Shown: positions 6,175-16,249, counted from the first letter of the stretch. The stretch is 64,000 nucleotides of DNA from Oscillospiraceae bacterium (GCA_015067975.1 SVLK01000005.1:1-64000); one strand, 5' to 3'. Numbers and translations are program-made. Notes: generated from the sequence alone by a model not told the origin.

Positions 6175-7142
6175 CACTTCAAATCCCTCTTAATGCCGGC
6201 GGCTATGCGGTAAGCATCCTCCAGCGTATTCATGCGCACAATTTGCTCTTTGTAGTAATTAGCGTGAGAAACACCCTTAAGATACCAGCAAAACTGTTTG
6301 CGGGCCTCCAAAATAGCAATGTGTTCGCCCTTGTCTTCCACGGCCATTTCAATCTGACGTATCGCGGTATCGCATCGCTCTGTCAAAGGGGGCAGAGGCG
6401 GAATCGCCTGCCCCTCCAAGGCAGCTTTCGCCTGGGCAAACAGCCACGGATTGCCAAAGCTGCCGCGGCCGATCATTACCATATCGGCACCGGTGGCATG
6501 CAGCAGAGAAACGGCGTCCTCCGCCTTAAATACATCACCGTTGGCAATTACCGGAATAGAGACAGCCTGCTTGACCTCGCGAATGGTGGTCCAGTCTGCC
6601 TGTCCGGCGTACATTTGTGTGCGGGTACGCCCGTGTACGGCTACGGCTGCCACACCTACCTGCTCCAACGCTACGGAGAGTTCTACCGCGTTAATGCTGC
6701 CTTTGTCCCACCCACGGCGCATTTTCACCGTCACCGGTACGGGAGAAGCCTTTACAACTGCTTCCGCTACACGGGCGGCCTTGTCAATGTCGCGCATCAG
6801 CGCGCTGCCGTCGCCGTTGGAAACTACCTTTCCAACGGGACAACCCATGTTGATGTCAATGAAATCTGCTCCGGAGATTTCTGCGGCGATTACAGCAGCT
6901 TCGGCCATACATACCGGATCACTGCCGAAAATCTGGGCCGAGGCGGGGTGTTCTCCGTCAAAGAGTTTTAAAAGTCCGCGGCTTTTGCGGTCTTGATAGC
7001 ACAGCGCCTTGGAACTGACCATCTCTGTCACCGTCAAACCTGCGCCCAACTCGCTGCAAATCTTGCGAAAGGCCAGATCTGTTACACCGGCCATAGGAGC
7101 CAGTACCAGTCGGGAAGGGATTGTCACGTTGCCGATTTTCAT
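6174..7142 (-). CDS. dusB: tRNA-dihydrouridine synthase, DusB type
   Basis: 322 residues. N-terminal TIM barrel with [13 protein letters not shown], the catalytic loop [16 protein letters not shown] (C101) and FMN-binding [22 protein letters not shown] and [18 protein letters not shown]. It reduces uridine to dihydrouridine in tRNA using FMN and NADPH. ATG 7142 follows CGGAGG. It is first in a unit with the ECF sigma pair, an arrangement that couples expression without an obvious functional link. Confidence 0.92.
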   Translation of the reverse strand: MKIGNVTIPSRLVLAPMAGVTDLAFRKICSELGAGLTVTEMVSSKALCYQDRKSRGLLKLFDGEHPASAQIFGSDPVCMAEAAVIAAEISGADFIDINMGCPVGKVVSNGDGSALMRDIDKAARVAEAVVKASPVPVTVKMRRGWDKGSINAVELSVALEQVGVAAVAVHGRTRTQMYAGQADWTTIREVKQAVSIPVIANGDVFKAEDAVSLLHATGADMVMIGRGSFGNPWLFAQAKAALEGQAIPPLPPLTERCDTAIRQIEMAVEDKGEHIAILEARKQFCWYLKGVSHANYYKEQIVRMNTLEDAYRIAAGIKRDLK

Positions 7143-7210
7143 GGGGGGAGCCTCCGTTGTTTTACTGCATTTTGGATGATTATATCATACAAAGAGCTGC
7201 TCCACAACGG

Positions 7211-7246
7211 CAAAAAGAGGAGGCGGGCAGCGTCGCTGCCCGCCTC
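7211..7246 (-). terminator. Terminator after the 92-aa gene
   Basis: Perfect 12-bp stem (7220-7231/7235-7246, arm GAGGCGGGCAGC) followed on the minus strand by CTCTTTTT. Confidence 0.85.
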
Positions 7247-7268
7247 AAGTGAGGAGAAAAAAGAGAAG

Positions 7269-7547
7269 TCAGATCAAACAAACCAGCAGCCATACCAAGC
7301 CGATTGCCGCTCCGCCCAACAGAGCCGAAATCCACGGTGTTAGCTGCAGCTTTGCTTTTGTCGCTGTGCCGCCATGGGTGCGGGCATAGTTCTTGGCGAT
7401 GCGGACTGCCTGGTCCACTAGCTGCTGAGAAGTAACGCCGCCGCTGCCGGCGGCTGCGTCATTACGAATGATAAAAATTGCCTGTTCAAAAATACGCGGA
7501 TCAGGGGAATCCACCACGATGACCCTACGGGAAATGCCTTTGACCAA
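7269..7547 (-). CDS. Hypothetical membrane-anchored protein (92 aa), TTG start
   Basis: The frame opens with TTG at 7547, nine bases after a strong AGGAGGG; no better ATG exists. Residues 1-66 are soluble (RRVIVVDSPDPRIFEQAIFI, then a region around a QQLVDQAVRIAKNYARTH helix); residues 70-92 are one membrane span at the very C-terminus, so it is tail-anchored. It lies 78 bases downstream of spoIIE on the same strand and shares its terminator, so it may be co-expressed early in sporulation. Family not recognised. Confidence 0.65.
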   Translation of the reverse strand: MVKGISRRVIVVDSPDPRIFEQAIFIIRNDAAAGSGGVTSQQLVDQAVRIAKNYARTHGGTATKAKLQLTPWISALLGGAAIGLVWLLVCLI

Positions 7548-7625
7548 GAAATGTGCCCTCCTCTTGCCGTGTGATAGTCAAAGTATCTCCGGACAAGGGC
7601 AAAGTTATACGCCGTCGCAGGAAAT

Positions 7626-9635
7626 TCAAAGTGCAACTTTTCCCCGCGGTTCCTGCGGAGGAAGATATAGCACCAATACGGCGCAGTCGTCGCTGCAGCC
7701 TTTCCTGCTGCGTGATTCGCTGAGAATCAGTGTAGTCAGCGCTGAGGCGTCGTTGCCGTTCCAACCGGCCAGCAGGTTTTGCAGCCACTCATCATCATTC
7801 TCGTCGGCAATTCCGTCACTGATCATCACGAAGAAGCTGCCGCCCGGCAAAGATAAACGGGTGTAAGGAGGAGGCTGTGTGTCGTTTTGCAGTCCGGCAG
7901 GAAGTGCTGCAGCAGTAAAACGGCTGACAGAGCCGCTGCGCTTGAGATAGGAAGGGGCAGCACCGTATTTATAAAGAGTAGCACTGCCGTTACTGCGCTG
8001 CAGTGCCAGCAGGTCGATGGTGGTGAAGCCGCCACCATCTTCGCCCCGCAGCGCCAACGCTGTATTCAAGGTTTTCAGTGCCGGCACAGGGTCAATTCCG
8101 GCTTTCAGAAACTGCTGCAGAAGTCGGATGGTCATGGCCGCTTCCCGATGTGCAGTTTCTCCGCTGCCCATTCCGTCGGACAGCAGAAGATATAGTGTGG
8201 ACCCCACCTCAAAAACGGCCAGCTGGTCGCCGCATATATTGTTGCCCTGCCGTGGCCGCAACGCAGATCCGATGCGATACCCCAGAGGGGTGGCAGGCGC
8301 CATGGCTTCTACAGCGCCTGCCGTGCTGGAAAGGAGGTCTCCCAGTTGGGCATATTGATCCTGTGCCTGCCGTCGTGCTTCACTGAGCCGGCGGTGGTAT
8401 TGACGGCGCAGCAAATAGGCGCGCACCTCTGTGTTCACAGCCGCAAGAAAGGCTTGGAGATGTACGCAGCGAGAGGTGAAATATAGGGGGAAATCCTGTG
8501 GCAGCGCTTGAGAGCGTCGTAGGATCGTCGGGCAGGCATCGTTGAAGGCGTTGTAGGTAGTGTTATAGTTTTCCTGCCAGCAGTTGCTGCACAGTACGCA
8601 GTCGCGGCAAACCTGCTCGGCAGCCCGGTCAAAAATCACCGAAGGATTCTCTGGCGGAGAGACGGTTGTCCCGCGGAAAAAACTGTCATACAAGTCGCGA
8701 AACGCAGCGGCAGACTGCTGCAGCTGCACTTGCGGCTGCGGTGCAGCGGGCAGCTTTTCCGATAAAGATATAGAAGAGGAATGCAAGCGTTTTGGAAGCA
8801 ATAGAAAAAGTACGCTGCCACACAGTGCCTCCCATAGGTGGGCTGCAGGATAGTCAGTGCCCAGCAAGGTAGGAATCACGGCGGCTCCCAGACAAAAGCC
8901 AAGAGCGCTCAGTTCTCTTTGATGCTGCAGCCATGCAGCCAGTGCACAGCTGCATGTTAACAAGACACAGCTGACTGCCACGGGGGACTGCGGTACCAGA
9001 TCAGCTGCGAGGCCTACACAAAATCCCAATGCGGCGCTTTGACAAGGGGAGCAAAAAGAGCAGCACCAAAGAGCCGGTGCGGTGAGGAGTGCCCGACCTA
9101 AAGAAAAGCCGCCGGAACTTTCCAAGGGTATGATCGCTAAGCAAAGCGCACATGCCAAAAGTGACAGCGCAAGATGCTTTTTTGCCTTTTCCTGCGCAGA
9201 AAACAGCCATGAAAATGCAATACAGGAGGCAGTTTGTGCGCATAAAGCACAGAGAAAGACGGCACTGTACCACAAATCGCGGTCCAACAGATAGACTGAT
9301 TGTACCAGCGTTGCAGCGATAGCAGCGCAGAGCGGGCGAAAGGCGACATGCTCGTAGAGACGGGTGTCGTAGAAGGCGGTGTTGGCAGAGAGAATCAGGA
9401 TACAGGTGGCCAGAAAACGCAGACCCGACTGAAAATCCAGAAAAAGCCAGCTGCCGCCGAAAGCACCTAACAGACATAGAAAACCAGCCTGTCCGGGGGT
9501 AGCTGCAGCTACCATGGCTAAGGCAAAGGGGGCGTGGATGGAGGAAAATTGAGATGCTGTCAGCAAAAAGGCAAGCACCATCTGCAAAAGCGCCTTTCGC
9601 TGCGGCAGACGGAGCAGTGGAAATTTCGGTTTCAT
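7626..9635 (-). CDS. spoIIE: Stage II sporulation protein E, PP2C phosphatase
   Basis: 669 residues, shorter than the 827 of Bacillus subtilis. About ten hydrophobic segments occupy residues 10-290, then a linker with the typical Cys cluster (CRDCVLCSNC), then a PP2C/SpoIIE phosphatase domain: GDQLAVFEVG, LLLSDGMGSGETAHREA, GGFTTIDLL, MISDGIADE and DDCAVLVLYL. In the family this enzyme dephosphorylates SpoIIAA to activate sigma F in the forespore and helps polar division. ATG 9635 follows AGGAGG; an upstream TTG is in frame but lacks support. It is strong evidence that the organism sporulates. Confidence 0.93.
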   Translation of the reverse strand: MKPKFPLLRLPQRKALLQMVLAFLLTASQFSSIHAPFALAMVAAATPGQAGFLCLLGAFGGSWLFLDFQSGLRFLATCILILSANTAFYDTRLYEHVAFRPLCAAIAATLVQSVYLLDRDLWYSAVFLCALCAQTASCIAFSWLFSAQEKAKKHLALSLLACALCLAIIPLESSGGFSLGRALLTAPALWCCSFCSPCQSAALGFCVGLAADLVPQSPVAVSCVLLTCSCALAAWLQHQRELSALGFCLGAAVIPTLLGTDYPAAHLWEALCGSVLFLLLPKRLHSSSISLSEKLPAAPQPQVQLQQSAAAFRDLYDSFFRGTTVSPPENPSVIFDRAAEQVCRDCVLCSNCWQENYNTTYNAFNDACPTILRRSQALPQDFPLYFTSRCVHLQAFLAAVNTEVRAYLLRRQYHRRLSEARRQAQDQYAQLGDLLSSTAGAVEAMAPATPLGYRIGSALRPRQGNNICGDQLAVFEVGSTLYLLLSDGMGSGETAHREAAMTIRLLQQFLKAGIDPVPALKTLNTALALRGEDGGGFTTIDLLALQRSNGSATLYKYGAAPSYLKRSGSVSRFTAAALPAGLQNDTQPPPYTRLSLPGGSFFVMISDGIADENDDEWLQNLLAGWNGNDASALTTLILSESRSRKGCSDDCAVLVLYLPPQEPRGKVAL

Positions 9636-9712
9636 GGACAAGGCCTCCTTTTGCTACTATTGTAGAGATAAAGGAGGGAAAAAGCTGTCGGGAAATAGAG
9701 ATAGGAATAAAG

Positions 9713-9742
9713 AACTCCGGATTTTTCTCAAAATCCGGAGTT
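9713..9742 (-). terminator. Terminator of nusA-infB-ribF operon
   Basis: 13-bp stem (9713-9725/9730-9742, arm AACTCCGGATTTT) directly after ribF; the T tract is partly inside the stem. Confidence 0.75.
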
Positions 9743-9751
9743 AGGAGGTGT

Positions 9752-10666
9752 TTATTCGTTGATTTGAGCGAAATAGGCGCGGGCAACATCGATATCCTTG
9801 TGGATTTGCGCTTTTAACTCCTCTGCACCGGCGAAGCGTTGTTCACCGCGCAGGTGAGAGAAAAACTCCAACCGGATGCGCTGATCATAGAGATCACCGT
9901 CGAAGTCCAGAAGGAAGGTTTCCACGGTGATGATGCCGTTATCACTGACGGTGGGGCGGGTACCTACGTTGGTGACACCGGGATAGCTGCGGCCATCGGG
10001 CAGATAAACGCGGGTGATATATACACCGTGGCTGGGCACCAGCACATGAGCGGGCACAGAAAGGTTGATGGTGGGAATGCCGATGGTACGGCCAAAGCGC
10101 TGCCCGTGGCGCACGATTTGGCTAAGGCAGTGGCGATGACCGAGAAATTCCGCGGCGCGGTCCAACTGACCGCTTTCCACCAGCGTGCGGATATAGGTGG
10201 AACTGACGGTAATGCCATCATGTTCTACCTTAGGAATAATGTCACAGCCAAGTCCCAGCTTGGTGCACATTTCCTGCAGTCGTTCCGGTGTACCTTCGTT
10301 TTTATAGCCGAAGTGATAATCGTGGCCAGCCACCAAATGAACTGCGCCGTTTTCACGGATCAGCAGCTCGGTAATAAAATCCTGCCAGCTGCAGTGCATC
10401 ATATTGTCATCAAACGGTGCCAGAATGACGCGCTCAATACCGTAAAGCCGCTGCATGATCTCACGGCGGTCCTCCGCAGAATTGATGAGAAACACCGGCT
10501 TTCCGGTGACCACCTCTTTGGGAGGGCGGTCAAAGGTAAACACAGCGCTTTGGACATTCAGTTCCCGGGCGCGCTGCACGGCGCGTTGCAGCAGCGCTGC
10601 GTGGCCGCGGTGCACACCGTCAAAAAAGCCCAGTGCGATTACAGATGGTTGGTTCAAAGTTGTCAC
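9752..10666 (-). CDS. ribF: Bifunctional riboflavin kinase/FMN adenylyltransferase
   Basis: About 304 residues. N-terminal adenylyltransferase with ALGFFDGVHRGH (nucleotide-binding HxGH type), then a C-terminal flavokinase domain with GRTIGIPTINLSVP, HGVYI, GVTNVGTRPTV and ETFLLDFDGDLYDQRIRLEF. It makes FMN and FAD from riboflavin. The start is uncertain: GTG 10666 overlaps the truB stop (GTGA) but has CGGAG too close, while TTG 10657 is better spaced; a longer frame to 10723 is unlikely. Last gene of the translation operon. Confidence 0.9.
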   Translation of the reverse strand: MTTLNQPSVIALGFFDGVHRGHAALLQRAVQRARELNVQSAVFTFDRPPKEVVTGKPVFLINSAEDRREIMQRLYGIERVILAPFDDNMMHCSWQDFITELLIRENGAVHLVAGHDYHFGYKNEGTPERLQEMCTKLGLGCDIIPKVEHDGITVSSTYIRTLVESGQLDRAAEFLGHRHCLSQIVRHGQRFGRTIGIPTINLSVPAHVLVPSHGVYITRVYLPDGRSYPGVTNVGTRPTVSDNGIITVETFLLDFDGDLYDQRIRLEFFSHLRGEQRFAGAEELKAQIHKDIDVARAYFAQINE

Positions 10667-11532
10667 GCTCCGAAAAAGTTTTTCAAAGAAGTCATGGTGC
10701 CGTTTTCCAGCCGGCTCAGACACAAAAAAGTGCCGTCCATGCCGTATACACGGTAAATCCCGTCGGGAAGGGGCTCGTGAATGTAGAAAGCATTGCCGTT
10801 ACGGCACAGCGCTTCCACACGGGGGTGGGCAATACGATAGGATGCGTGCTGAGCAAACAGAGTATCTACGCTGCGCAGCAACGCTTCCCCCTGCTGCTGC
10901 ACTTGATCCAACGTCACGGCATCGTCCAGTGTATAGCCGGCGGCCATGGTGCGGCGCAGTGAGCTCATGCAGCCGCCGCAGCCCAACGCTGCGCCAATGT
11001 CATGGCACAGTGTGCGCACATACGTGCCTTTGGAGCAGAGGATGCGCAGAAGATAGTCGCTCTCACCGATCTGCTCCAGCACTTCCAGCTCATAGATAGT
11101 GACGGCGCGGTTTTGGCGCTCCACTTCCTGCCCCTTGCGAGCCAGTTCATAGAGCTTTTTGCCGCCGATCTTGATGGCGGAAAACATGGGCGGGATTTGA
11201 GAAATCTCGCCGGTAAAGCGGGGGAGAACGGCCTGGAGGTCGGCCAAAGTGGCGCTGACAGGGTGGGCTTCCAGCACTTCGCCGCTGGTATCCTGCGTAT
11301 TGGTGACTGTGCCCAGATGCAAACCGGCCACATACTCTTTACTGCCGTTTTCGGCAAAGCTGACGGCGCGGGTAGCCTGTCCCACAAAGACAGGCAGCAC
11401 ACCGGTAGCCATGGGGTCGAGGGTTCCGGCGTGGCCGATCTTCTTGGTTTTCAAAATGCCGCGCAGCTTGGCACACACATCCATGCTGGTCCAGTCAGCG
11501 GGTTTGTCAATGATAATGATACCGTTTGCCAT
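10663..11532 (-). CDS. truB: tRNA pseudouridine-55 synthase
   Basis: 289 residues. Starts MANGIIIIDKPADWTSMDV at ATG 11532, which overlaps the nrnA stop (TAATG); the frame upstream is antisense-like noise. Catalytic D39 lies in GHAGTLDPMATGVLP; KEYVAGLHLG, IPPMFSAIKIGGKKLYELARKG and CSKGTYVRTLCHDIG are family motifs. It makes the T-loop pseudouridine in tRNA. The gene sits in the standard Firmicute position between nrnA and ribF. Confidence 0.95.
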   Translation of the reverse strand: MANGIIIIDKPADWTSMDVCAKLRGILKTKKIGHAGTLDPMATGVLPVFVGQATRAVSFAENGSKEYVAGLHLGTVTNTQDTSGEVLEAHPVSATLADLQAVLPRFTGEISQIPPMFSAIKIGGKKLYELARKGQEVERQNRAVTIYELEVLEQIGESDYLLRILCSKGTYVRTLCHDIGAALGCGGCMSSLRRTMAAGYTLDDAVTLDQVQQQGEALLRSVDTLFAQHASYRIAHPRVEALCRNGNAFYIHEPLPDGIYRVYGMDGTFLCLSRLENGTMTSLKNFFGA

Positions 11533-12476
11533 TATGCACCCACCACTTCCTGCACAGCTTGCAGAACGGCCTGTTTCACCTCGTCCAGCGTGCCGTTCAT
11601 AGTAGCACCGGCTGCGGCACGGTGACCGCCGCCGCCCAAACGGGCGCACACCTCGGTAGCATTGACGCGAGGGCCGGTGCGGACAGAGATCTTCACAGTG
11701 CCGACGCGCAGTTCCCGCAGCGTGATGGCACAATCTGTGCCCTCCACCAGTGCGGCCAGAGAACTGAGCTCTTCAATATCTGCCTCGGTGGCGTGCATTT
11801 CTTCCCGCAGGGACAGGGGAATCTGCATGACCACCACACGGTCATTATCATAGAGCTCCATATGGGCTGCCATGTGGGCCTCCATCCGCAGACGCACCTT
11901 GCTCTTGGTGCGGAAGAGCGTCTTATTGACAAAAGCAGTGTCAATGCCGCAAGCCATCAGCTCTGCGGCAATCCGGTGGGTGTTGGCAGTCGTGTTGGAA
12001 TAGACGAAACAGCCGGTATCGGTAGAAATGGCTACATAGAGGGGCAGTGCGATGGCGGGGGTAATATCGGTCAGTTCGCGGATGACAGCAGAGAGAATCT
12101 CGCCGCAGGCGGCGGCCGATGCGTCCACATAGCTCTCAGCGGCAAAATAGCTGTGAGAGGGGTGGTGGTCGATAGCCAGCTCAATGCGGCCACGGTAAAG
12201 AGCGGCATTGGCAGGCAGCAGATCCGGAACAGCCACATCGGTGGACACCACGTGCTCCGGCTGCCAGCCTTCCGGCGCCCAGTAAGGCTGTGCGTAAGGC
12301 AGGTAGGTAGAGGTGATCTCCGGATTATAGAGGAGATAAGCCTCCTTGCCCAAATCGCGCAGGGCCTGACACAATGCGGCGGCGCAGCCAATGGTATCAC
12401 CGTCGGGACGGACATGGGTCAGGATCAGCACGCGGTCCATAGCGCGCAAACGCGCAGCAACATCAGAAATGCGCAT
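11532..12476 (-). CDS. nrnA: DHH/DHHA1 phosphoesterase, NrnA-type
   Basis: 314 residues. N-terminal DHH domain with LILTHVRPDGDTIGCAAALC and AIDHHPSHS, and C-terminal DHHA1 with the substrate motif LGGGGHRAAAGATM. This is the NrnA oligoribonuclease/pAp phosphatase family, degrading 2-5 nt RNAs with Mn2+. AAAGGAGG of its ribosome site overlaps the end of rbfA. Some relatives act on cyclic dinucleotides, but no extra sensory domains are present here. Confidence 0.9.
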   Translation of the reverse strand: MRISDVAARLRAMDRVLILTHVRPDGDTIGCAAALCQALRDLGKEAYLLYNPEITSTYLPYAQPYWAPEGWQPEHVVSTDVAVPDLLPANAALYRGRIELAIDHHPSHSYFAAESYVDASAAACGEILSAVIRELTDITPAIALPLYVAISTDTGCFVYSNTTANTHRIAAELMACGIDTAFVNKTLFRTKSKVRLRMEAHMAAHMELYDNDRVVVMQIPLSLREEMHATEADIEELSSLAALVEGTDCAITLRELRVGTVKISVRTGPRVNATEVCARLGGGGHRAAAGATMNGTLDEVKQAVLQAVQEVVGA

Positions 12477-12490
12477 GGAGGAGACCTCCT

Positions 12491-12868
12491 TTAGTCGTCG
12501 AGAATGATATGCTCGTTGGCGGGATTGGCGGGTTTGACATGATTGAGCATGTCCAGAATATGAGCGCCATGGGCAATGGAATCGTCAGCAAAGAACTGCA
12601 GTTCGGGAGTATAGCGCAGATTCAGACGGTTGCCCAGTTCACGGCGCAGGAAGCCGGAGGCGGACTTCAGACCGCGCATCAGATCCTTTTCGCCGGTGCG
12701 GTCCATGGCGGTGAGATAAATGCGCGCATAGCGCAGATCACTGGTAGTATCCACATGGGTGATGGTCAGCATGGACTGGGCCACGCGGGGATCCTTGACA
12801 GAGCGCAGAATGTCGGACAGCTCGCGGCGGATCTCGTCGTTGATGCGGCCGATACGGTTGGATGCCAT
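12491..12868 (-). CDS. rbfA: Ribosome-binding factor A
   Basis: 125 residues, standard length, with NRIGRINDEIRRELSDILRS, LTITHVDTTSDLRYARIYL, LRRELGNRLNLRYTPELQF and DDSIAHGAHILDML. KH-like fold protein needed for 30S maturation, especially in the cold. Follows infB by 85 bases on the same strand, as in most Firmicutes. ATG 12868 has GGAGTG nearby. Confidence 0.95.
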   Translation of the reverse strand: MASNRIGRINDEIRRELSDILRSVKDPRVAQSMLTITHVDTTSDLRYARIYLTAMDRTGEKDLMRGLKSASGFLRRELGNRLNLRYTPELQFFADDSIAHGAHILDMLNHVKPANPANEHIILDD

Positions 12869-12953
12869 AGAGAGAACACTCCTTTCACGGGGGTGAAAAT
12901 TTCAAAATAAGAAAGGATGGGGCGGGCGAACGCGCCCGCCCCACGGATACGGA

Positions 12954-15329
12954 TTACTGAGGAATTTCTTCCATGGTGAAGGCTTCCACAATGTCGCCTT
13001 CCTTAATGTCGTTAAACTTTTCGATGCTCAGGCCGCATTCGTAGCCGGAAGCAACTTCCTTGACGGAATCCTTGAAACGCTGCAGAGAGGCCAGAATACC
13101 TTCATGCACCACGATGCCGTCGCGCACCAGACGCACCTGGCAATCCTTGCGCTGCAGCTTGCCGTCCTGCACGTAGCAGCCGGCAACGGTGCCGACACCG
13201 GAGACCTTATAGGTCTGGCGGATCTCGGCGTGACCAAGGATCACTTCGCGGAACTTAGGAGCCAGCATGCCCTTCATAGCGGCTTCAATCTCGTTGATAG
13301 CATCGTAGATCACGCGGTACATACGCATATCCACGTTGGCGCGGGCAGCACTGTCGCGTGCGGCGTTGTCGGGACGGACATTGAAACCAACGATGATGGC
13401 CTGAGAAGTGGAGGCCAGCATCACATCGGACTCGTTAATGGCACCCACACCGCCGTGAATCACACGAACGCGGACTTCTTCGTTGCTCAGCTTTTCCAAA
13501 GAAGCCTTTACAGCTTCCACGCTGCCCTGTACGTCGGCCTTGACGATCAGGTTCAGATTCTTCATCTCACCGGCCTGGATCTGGCTGAACAGATCCTCCA
13601 GAGAGACCTTGGTAACAGGCGCATTGGCACGGGCCTTCTCCTCTTCCTTACGCTGCTCCACCAGCTCGCGGGCCAGCTTTTCGTCGGCTACAGCGTTGAA
13701 CACAGCGCCGGCGGTGGGAGCTTCGCTCAAACCGGTGATCTCCACGGGAACGGAGGGGCCGGCAGAGGTGATCTTCTGGCCCTTATCGCTGACCATGGCG
13801 CGCACGCGGCCCACGGAAGTGCCGGCGATGATGATATCGCCCTGCTTCAGTGTGCCGTTCTGCACCAGCAGCGTAGCCACGGGGCCACGGCCCTTGTCCA
13901 GACGGGCCTCGATGACAGTACCCTGTGCGGCGCGGTTGGGGTTGGCCTTCAGCTCACCCACTTCGGCAGTCAGCGTCAGCATTTCCAGCAGATTGTCGAT
14001 GCCCATACCGGTTTTGGCGGAGATGGGGCATACGATAGTCTCGCCGCCCCACTCTTCGCAGACCAGACCGTACTCGGTCAGCTGCTGCATGATGCGGTCG
14101 GGGTTGGCGGTATTCTTATCCATCTTGTTGATGGCCACGATGATGGGGATCTCAGCGGCCTTGGCGTGGTTGATGGACTCGATGGTCTGGGGCATGATGC
14201 CGTCGTCGGCGGCAACCACCAGAATGGCAATGTCCGTGACCATGGCGCCACGGGCACGCATGGAGGTAAAGGCCTCGTGGCCGGGAGTGTCCAGGAAGGT
14301 GATGGGCTTGCCGCCGATCTGCACCTGATAAGCACCGATATGCTGCGTAATGCCGCCGGCTTCACCGCTGGCCACATGGGCGTTGCGGATATAGTCCAGC
14401 AGGCTGGTCTTGCCGTGGTCGACGTGGCCCATAACCACAACCACGGGGGCGCGGGGCAGCAGATCCTCTTCGGCGTCCTTGTGATCGTCGATCAGCTTCT
14501 CTTCAATGGTGACCACCACTTCGCGCTCCACCTTGCAGCCCATTTCCTCGGCAATAATGGCGGCGGTATCGAAGTCGATCACCTGGCTCAAGGAGGCCAT
14601 GATGCCGTTCTTCATCAGGCACTTGACGACCTCGGCACCGGTTTTCTTCATACGGCTGGCCAGCTCACCCACGGAGATCTCGTCGCCGATTTCTACGGTG
14701 ACAGGAGTCTTCTTGATGATCTCCAGCTGCAGGCGGCGCATGCGGTCGGCTTCTTCCTGCTTGCGCTTGTTGCTGAAGTTATTGTCGCGCTGCTTTTTGT
14801 TGTTGCGGAACTTCTCCTTGCCCTGAGTCTGCTGCTGGTCGCGGCGGCCGCGGCTGCGGCTGTCGGCCATATCCTGCAGCTTCTCGTCGTACTTATCCAG
14901 ATTGACATTGGTGGCCTTGCGGGTATCCACCACGCGGGTCTCGGGCACGCGGGTCGTAGGCTTGGCAATGTTCTGAACGGGCGCGCTCTTGGCCTGCTGG
15001 GCGGGGGCGCTCTGCGTCTTTGCAGGAGCAGTGTGCTGCTGCTTGGGAGTAACCGCTTTCTCCTCCTGCTTTTTCTGCTCGGGTTTCTTTTCTTCCACTT
15101 TCTTCTCCTCGGTCTTGACGCCTTCGGCGAAGATGACATGGATGCCGGAAACCTGATTGTGCTGGGTCAGATACTCAAAAATCAAGGACAGCTCGCTGTC
15201 GCTGAGTACCTGCATATGGTTTTTGGGAGTTTCGGCGTACTTGGTCAAAATCTCCGTGATCTGCTTAGTGGGGACGCCAAAATCCTTGGCCACCTCATGC
15301 ACTCTGTATTTGTTGACTACGCTACCCAA
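12954..15329 (-). CDS. infB: Translation initiation factor IF-2
   Basis: 791 residues. A short N-terminal domain ([20 protein letters not shown]) is followed by a Lys/Glu/Gln/Ala-rich linker to about residue 200, then a second N domain, the GTPase (G1 [12 protein letters not shown] near residue 302, G3 DTPGHEAF, G4 NKMDK) and the C-terminal domains binding fMet-tRNA. The start is TTG 15329, six bases after GGAGGTGG; no upstream ATG is available. The uninterrupted antisense frame over this gene is a codon-usage shadow. Confidence 0.96.
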   Translation of the reverse strand: MGSVVNKYRVHEVAKDFGVPTKQITEILTKYAETPKNHMQVLSDSELSLIFEYLTQHNQVSGIHVIFAEGVKTEEKKVEEKKPEQKKQEEKAVTPKQQHTAPAKTQSAPAQQAKSAPVQNIAKPTTRVPETRVVDTRKATNVNLDKYDEKLQDMADSRSRGRRDQQQTQGKEKFRNNKKQRDNNFSNKRKQEEADRMRRLQLEIIKKTPVTVEIGDEISVGELASRMKKTGAEVVKCLMKNGIMASLSQVIDFDTAAIIAEEMGCKVEREVVVTIEEKLIDDHKDAEEDLLPRAPVVVVMGHVDHGKTSLLDYIRNAHVASGEAGGITQHIGAYQVQIGGKPITFLDTPGHEAFTSMRARGAMVTDIAILVVAADDGIMPQTIESINHAKAAEIPIIVAINKMDKNTANPDRIMQQLTEYGLVCEEWGGETIVCPISAKTGMGIDNLLEMLTLTAEVGELKANPNRAAQGTVIEARLDKGRGPVATLLVQNGTLKQGDIIIAGTSVGRVRAMVSDKGQKITSAGPSVPVEITGLSEAPTAGAVFNAVADEKLARELVEQRKEEEKARANAPVTKVSLEDLFSQIQAGEMKNLNLIVKADVQGSVEAVKASLEKLSNEEVRVRVIHGGVGAINESDVMLASTSQAIIVGFNVRPDNAARDSAARANVDMRMYRVIYDAINEIEAAMKGMLAPKFREVILGHAEIRQTYKVSGVGTVAGCYVQDGKLQRKDCQVRLVRDGIVVHEGILASLQRFKDSVKEVASGYECGLSIEKFNDIKEGDIVEAFTMEEIPQ

Positions 15330-15386
15330 ATATAGCCACCTCCATCGTTGTGATACGGCAAAACGGATTTCACCGTTTGATATAAC

Positions 15387-15980
15387 TTACTTCTTTTTGA
15401 TTGAGCCTTTTCCCTTCTTTACGGGGCGGCTGCCCGCAAACCGGTCAGCAGGGGAAGGCGCTGTGTTTTTGCGCACGGTGTTTTTGCGCGGCGCGGATTT
15501 TTTCGGTGCTGCGCTCTGCTCCGCTTTCGGTGCGGGAGCAGCCGGGGGCTCGGCTTTGCGTTTTTTCTTGCCCTGCTGCACATTCTTTTCGTGCTGCAGT
15601 TGTTCGCGTTTACGCTCTGCAGCGCGCTTGGCCTTGACGCTCAGCTGTGCGGCAGCTGCACCGTAGCGGGCTTCATCCAGCACAGCCAGCTTTTTGACGA
15701 TCGACTCGGCAAAGCCGATGTCCGTCACGGCGGCCATCGCACAACTGGTGCGGCCCAGCGCACGGCCCAGATCGTCCTTGTTGGCGCTTACTGTCAGACA
15801 CAGGCAGGCGCCGGACTGCGCGAAGGAATAGGCGCGGCGCACACTGCTGGCGCCGGCATCCTCTGCCACCAGAATGACGCGGGCATGCTTGGCGCGGGCG
15901 GCAGCACCTACCGGCTCCTCGCCGATTTCCACGAGGCCTGCCTTTTTGGCAAGGCCGATCATTGATAAAATATGTTCCAT
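15387..15980 (-). CDS. ylxQ: L7Ae-family RNA-binding protein (YlxQ-like) with long basic tail
   Basis: 197 residues. Residues 1-100 are an L7Ae/L30e domain (MIGLAKKAGLVEIGEEPVGA, VILVAEDAGASS, GRALGRTSCAMAAVTDIGFA), kink-turn binding in known relatives. Residues 105-197 form a Lys/Ala/Pro/Arg-rich, probably disordered tail (two related RKNTVRKNT runs, KKGKGSIKKK end) absent from the about 100-residue Bacillus protein. ATG overlaps the ylxR stop (TAATG). Likely ribosome-associated; exact role unknown. Confidence 0.85.
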   Translation of the reverse strand: MEHILSMIGLAKKAGLVEIGEEPVGAAARAKHARVILVAEDAGASSVRRAYSFAQSGACLCLTVSANKDDLGRALGRTSCAMAAVTDIGFAESIVKKLAVLDEARYGAAAAQLSVKAKRAAERKREQLQHEKNVQQGKKKRKAEPPAAPAPKAEQSAAPKKSAPRKNTVRKNTAPSPADRFAGSRPVKKGKGSIKKK

Positions 15981-16249
15981 TACGCTTGTTCCATCTGTGC
16001 TTGAAGCGCGTCATATACGTCATCCGGGATCGCCAGTTCAAAGGCGCGTTCCAAGGCGCGGGATTTGCGGGCCTTTTTCAGACATTCGGCATCCGGACAC
16101 ACATAGGCGCCGCGGCCGGACTTCTTACCGGTGGTATCCAGAACGATCTCGCCTTCCGGCGTTTTGACGACGCGGATCAGCGCCTTTTTATCTTTCATGG
16201 TGCGGCAGCCCACACACTGACGCTGGGGGATCTTCCGTTGCTTTTGCAT
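15980..16249 (-). CDS. ylxR: YlxR/RNPM family protein (DUF448)
   Basis: 89 residues with QRQCVGCRTMKDKKALIRVV, TGKKSGRGAYVCPDAECLKKA and KSRALERAFE, the standard YlxR signature. ATG 16249 is preceded by AGCAGGTG; a TTG at 16270 abutting the nusA stop is less likely. Always found between nusA and infB in Firmicutes; relatives have been linked to RNase P modulation and transcription control. Confidence 0.92.
   Translation of the reverse strand: MQKQRKIPQRQCVGCRTMKDKKALIRVVKTPEGEIVLDTTGKKSGRGAYVCPDAECLKKARKSRALERAFELAIPDDVYDALQAQMEQA

Noticed and set aside
10667..10723. N-terminal extension of ribF into the truB coding region
   Set aside because: No ribosome site and the residues match no RibF; start codons overlapping the truB stop are more plausible.
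13104..15335. 743-codon antisense frame over infB
   Set aside because: Same codon-usage artefact as over the surface protein; sense strand is unmistakable IF-2.
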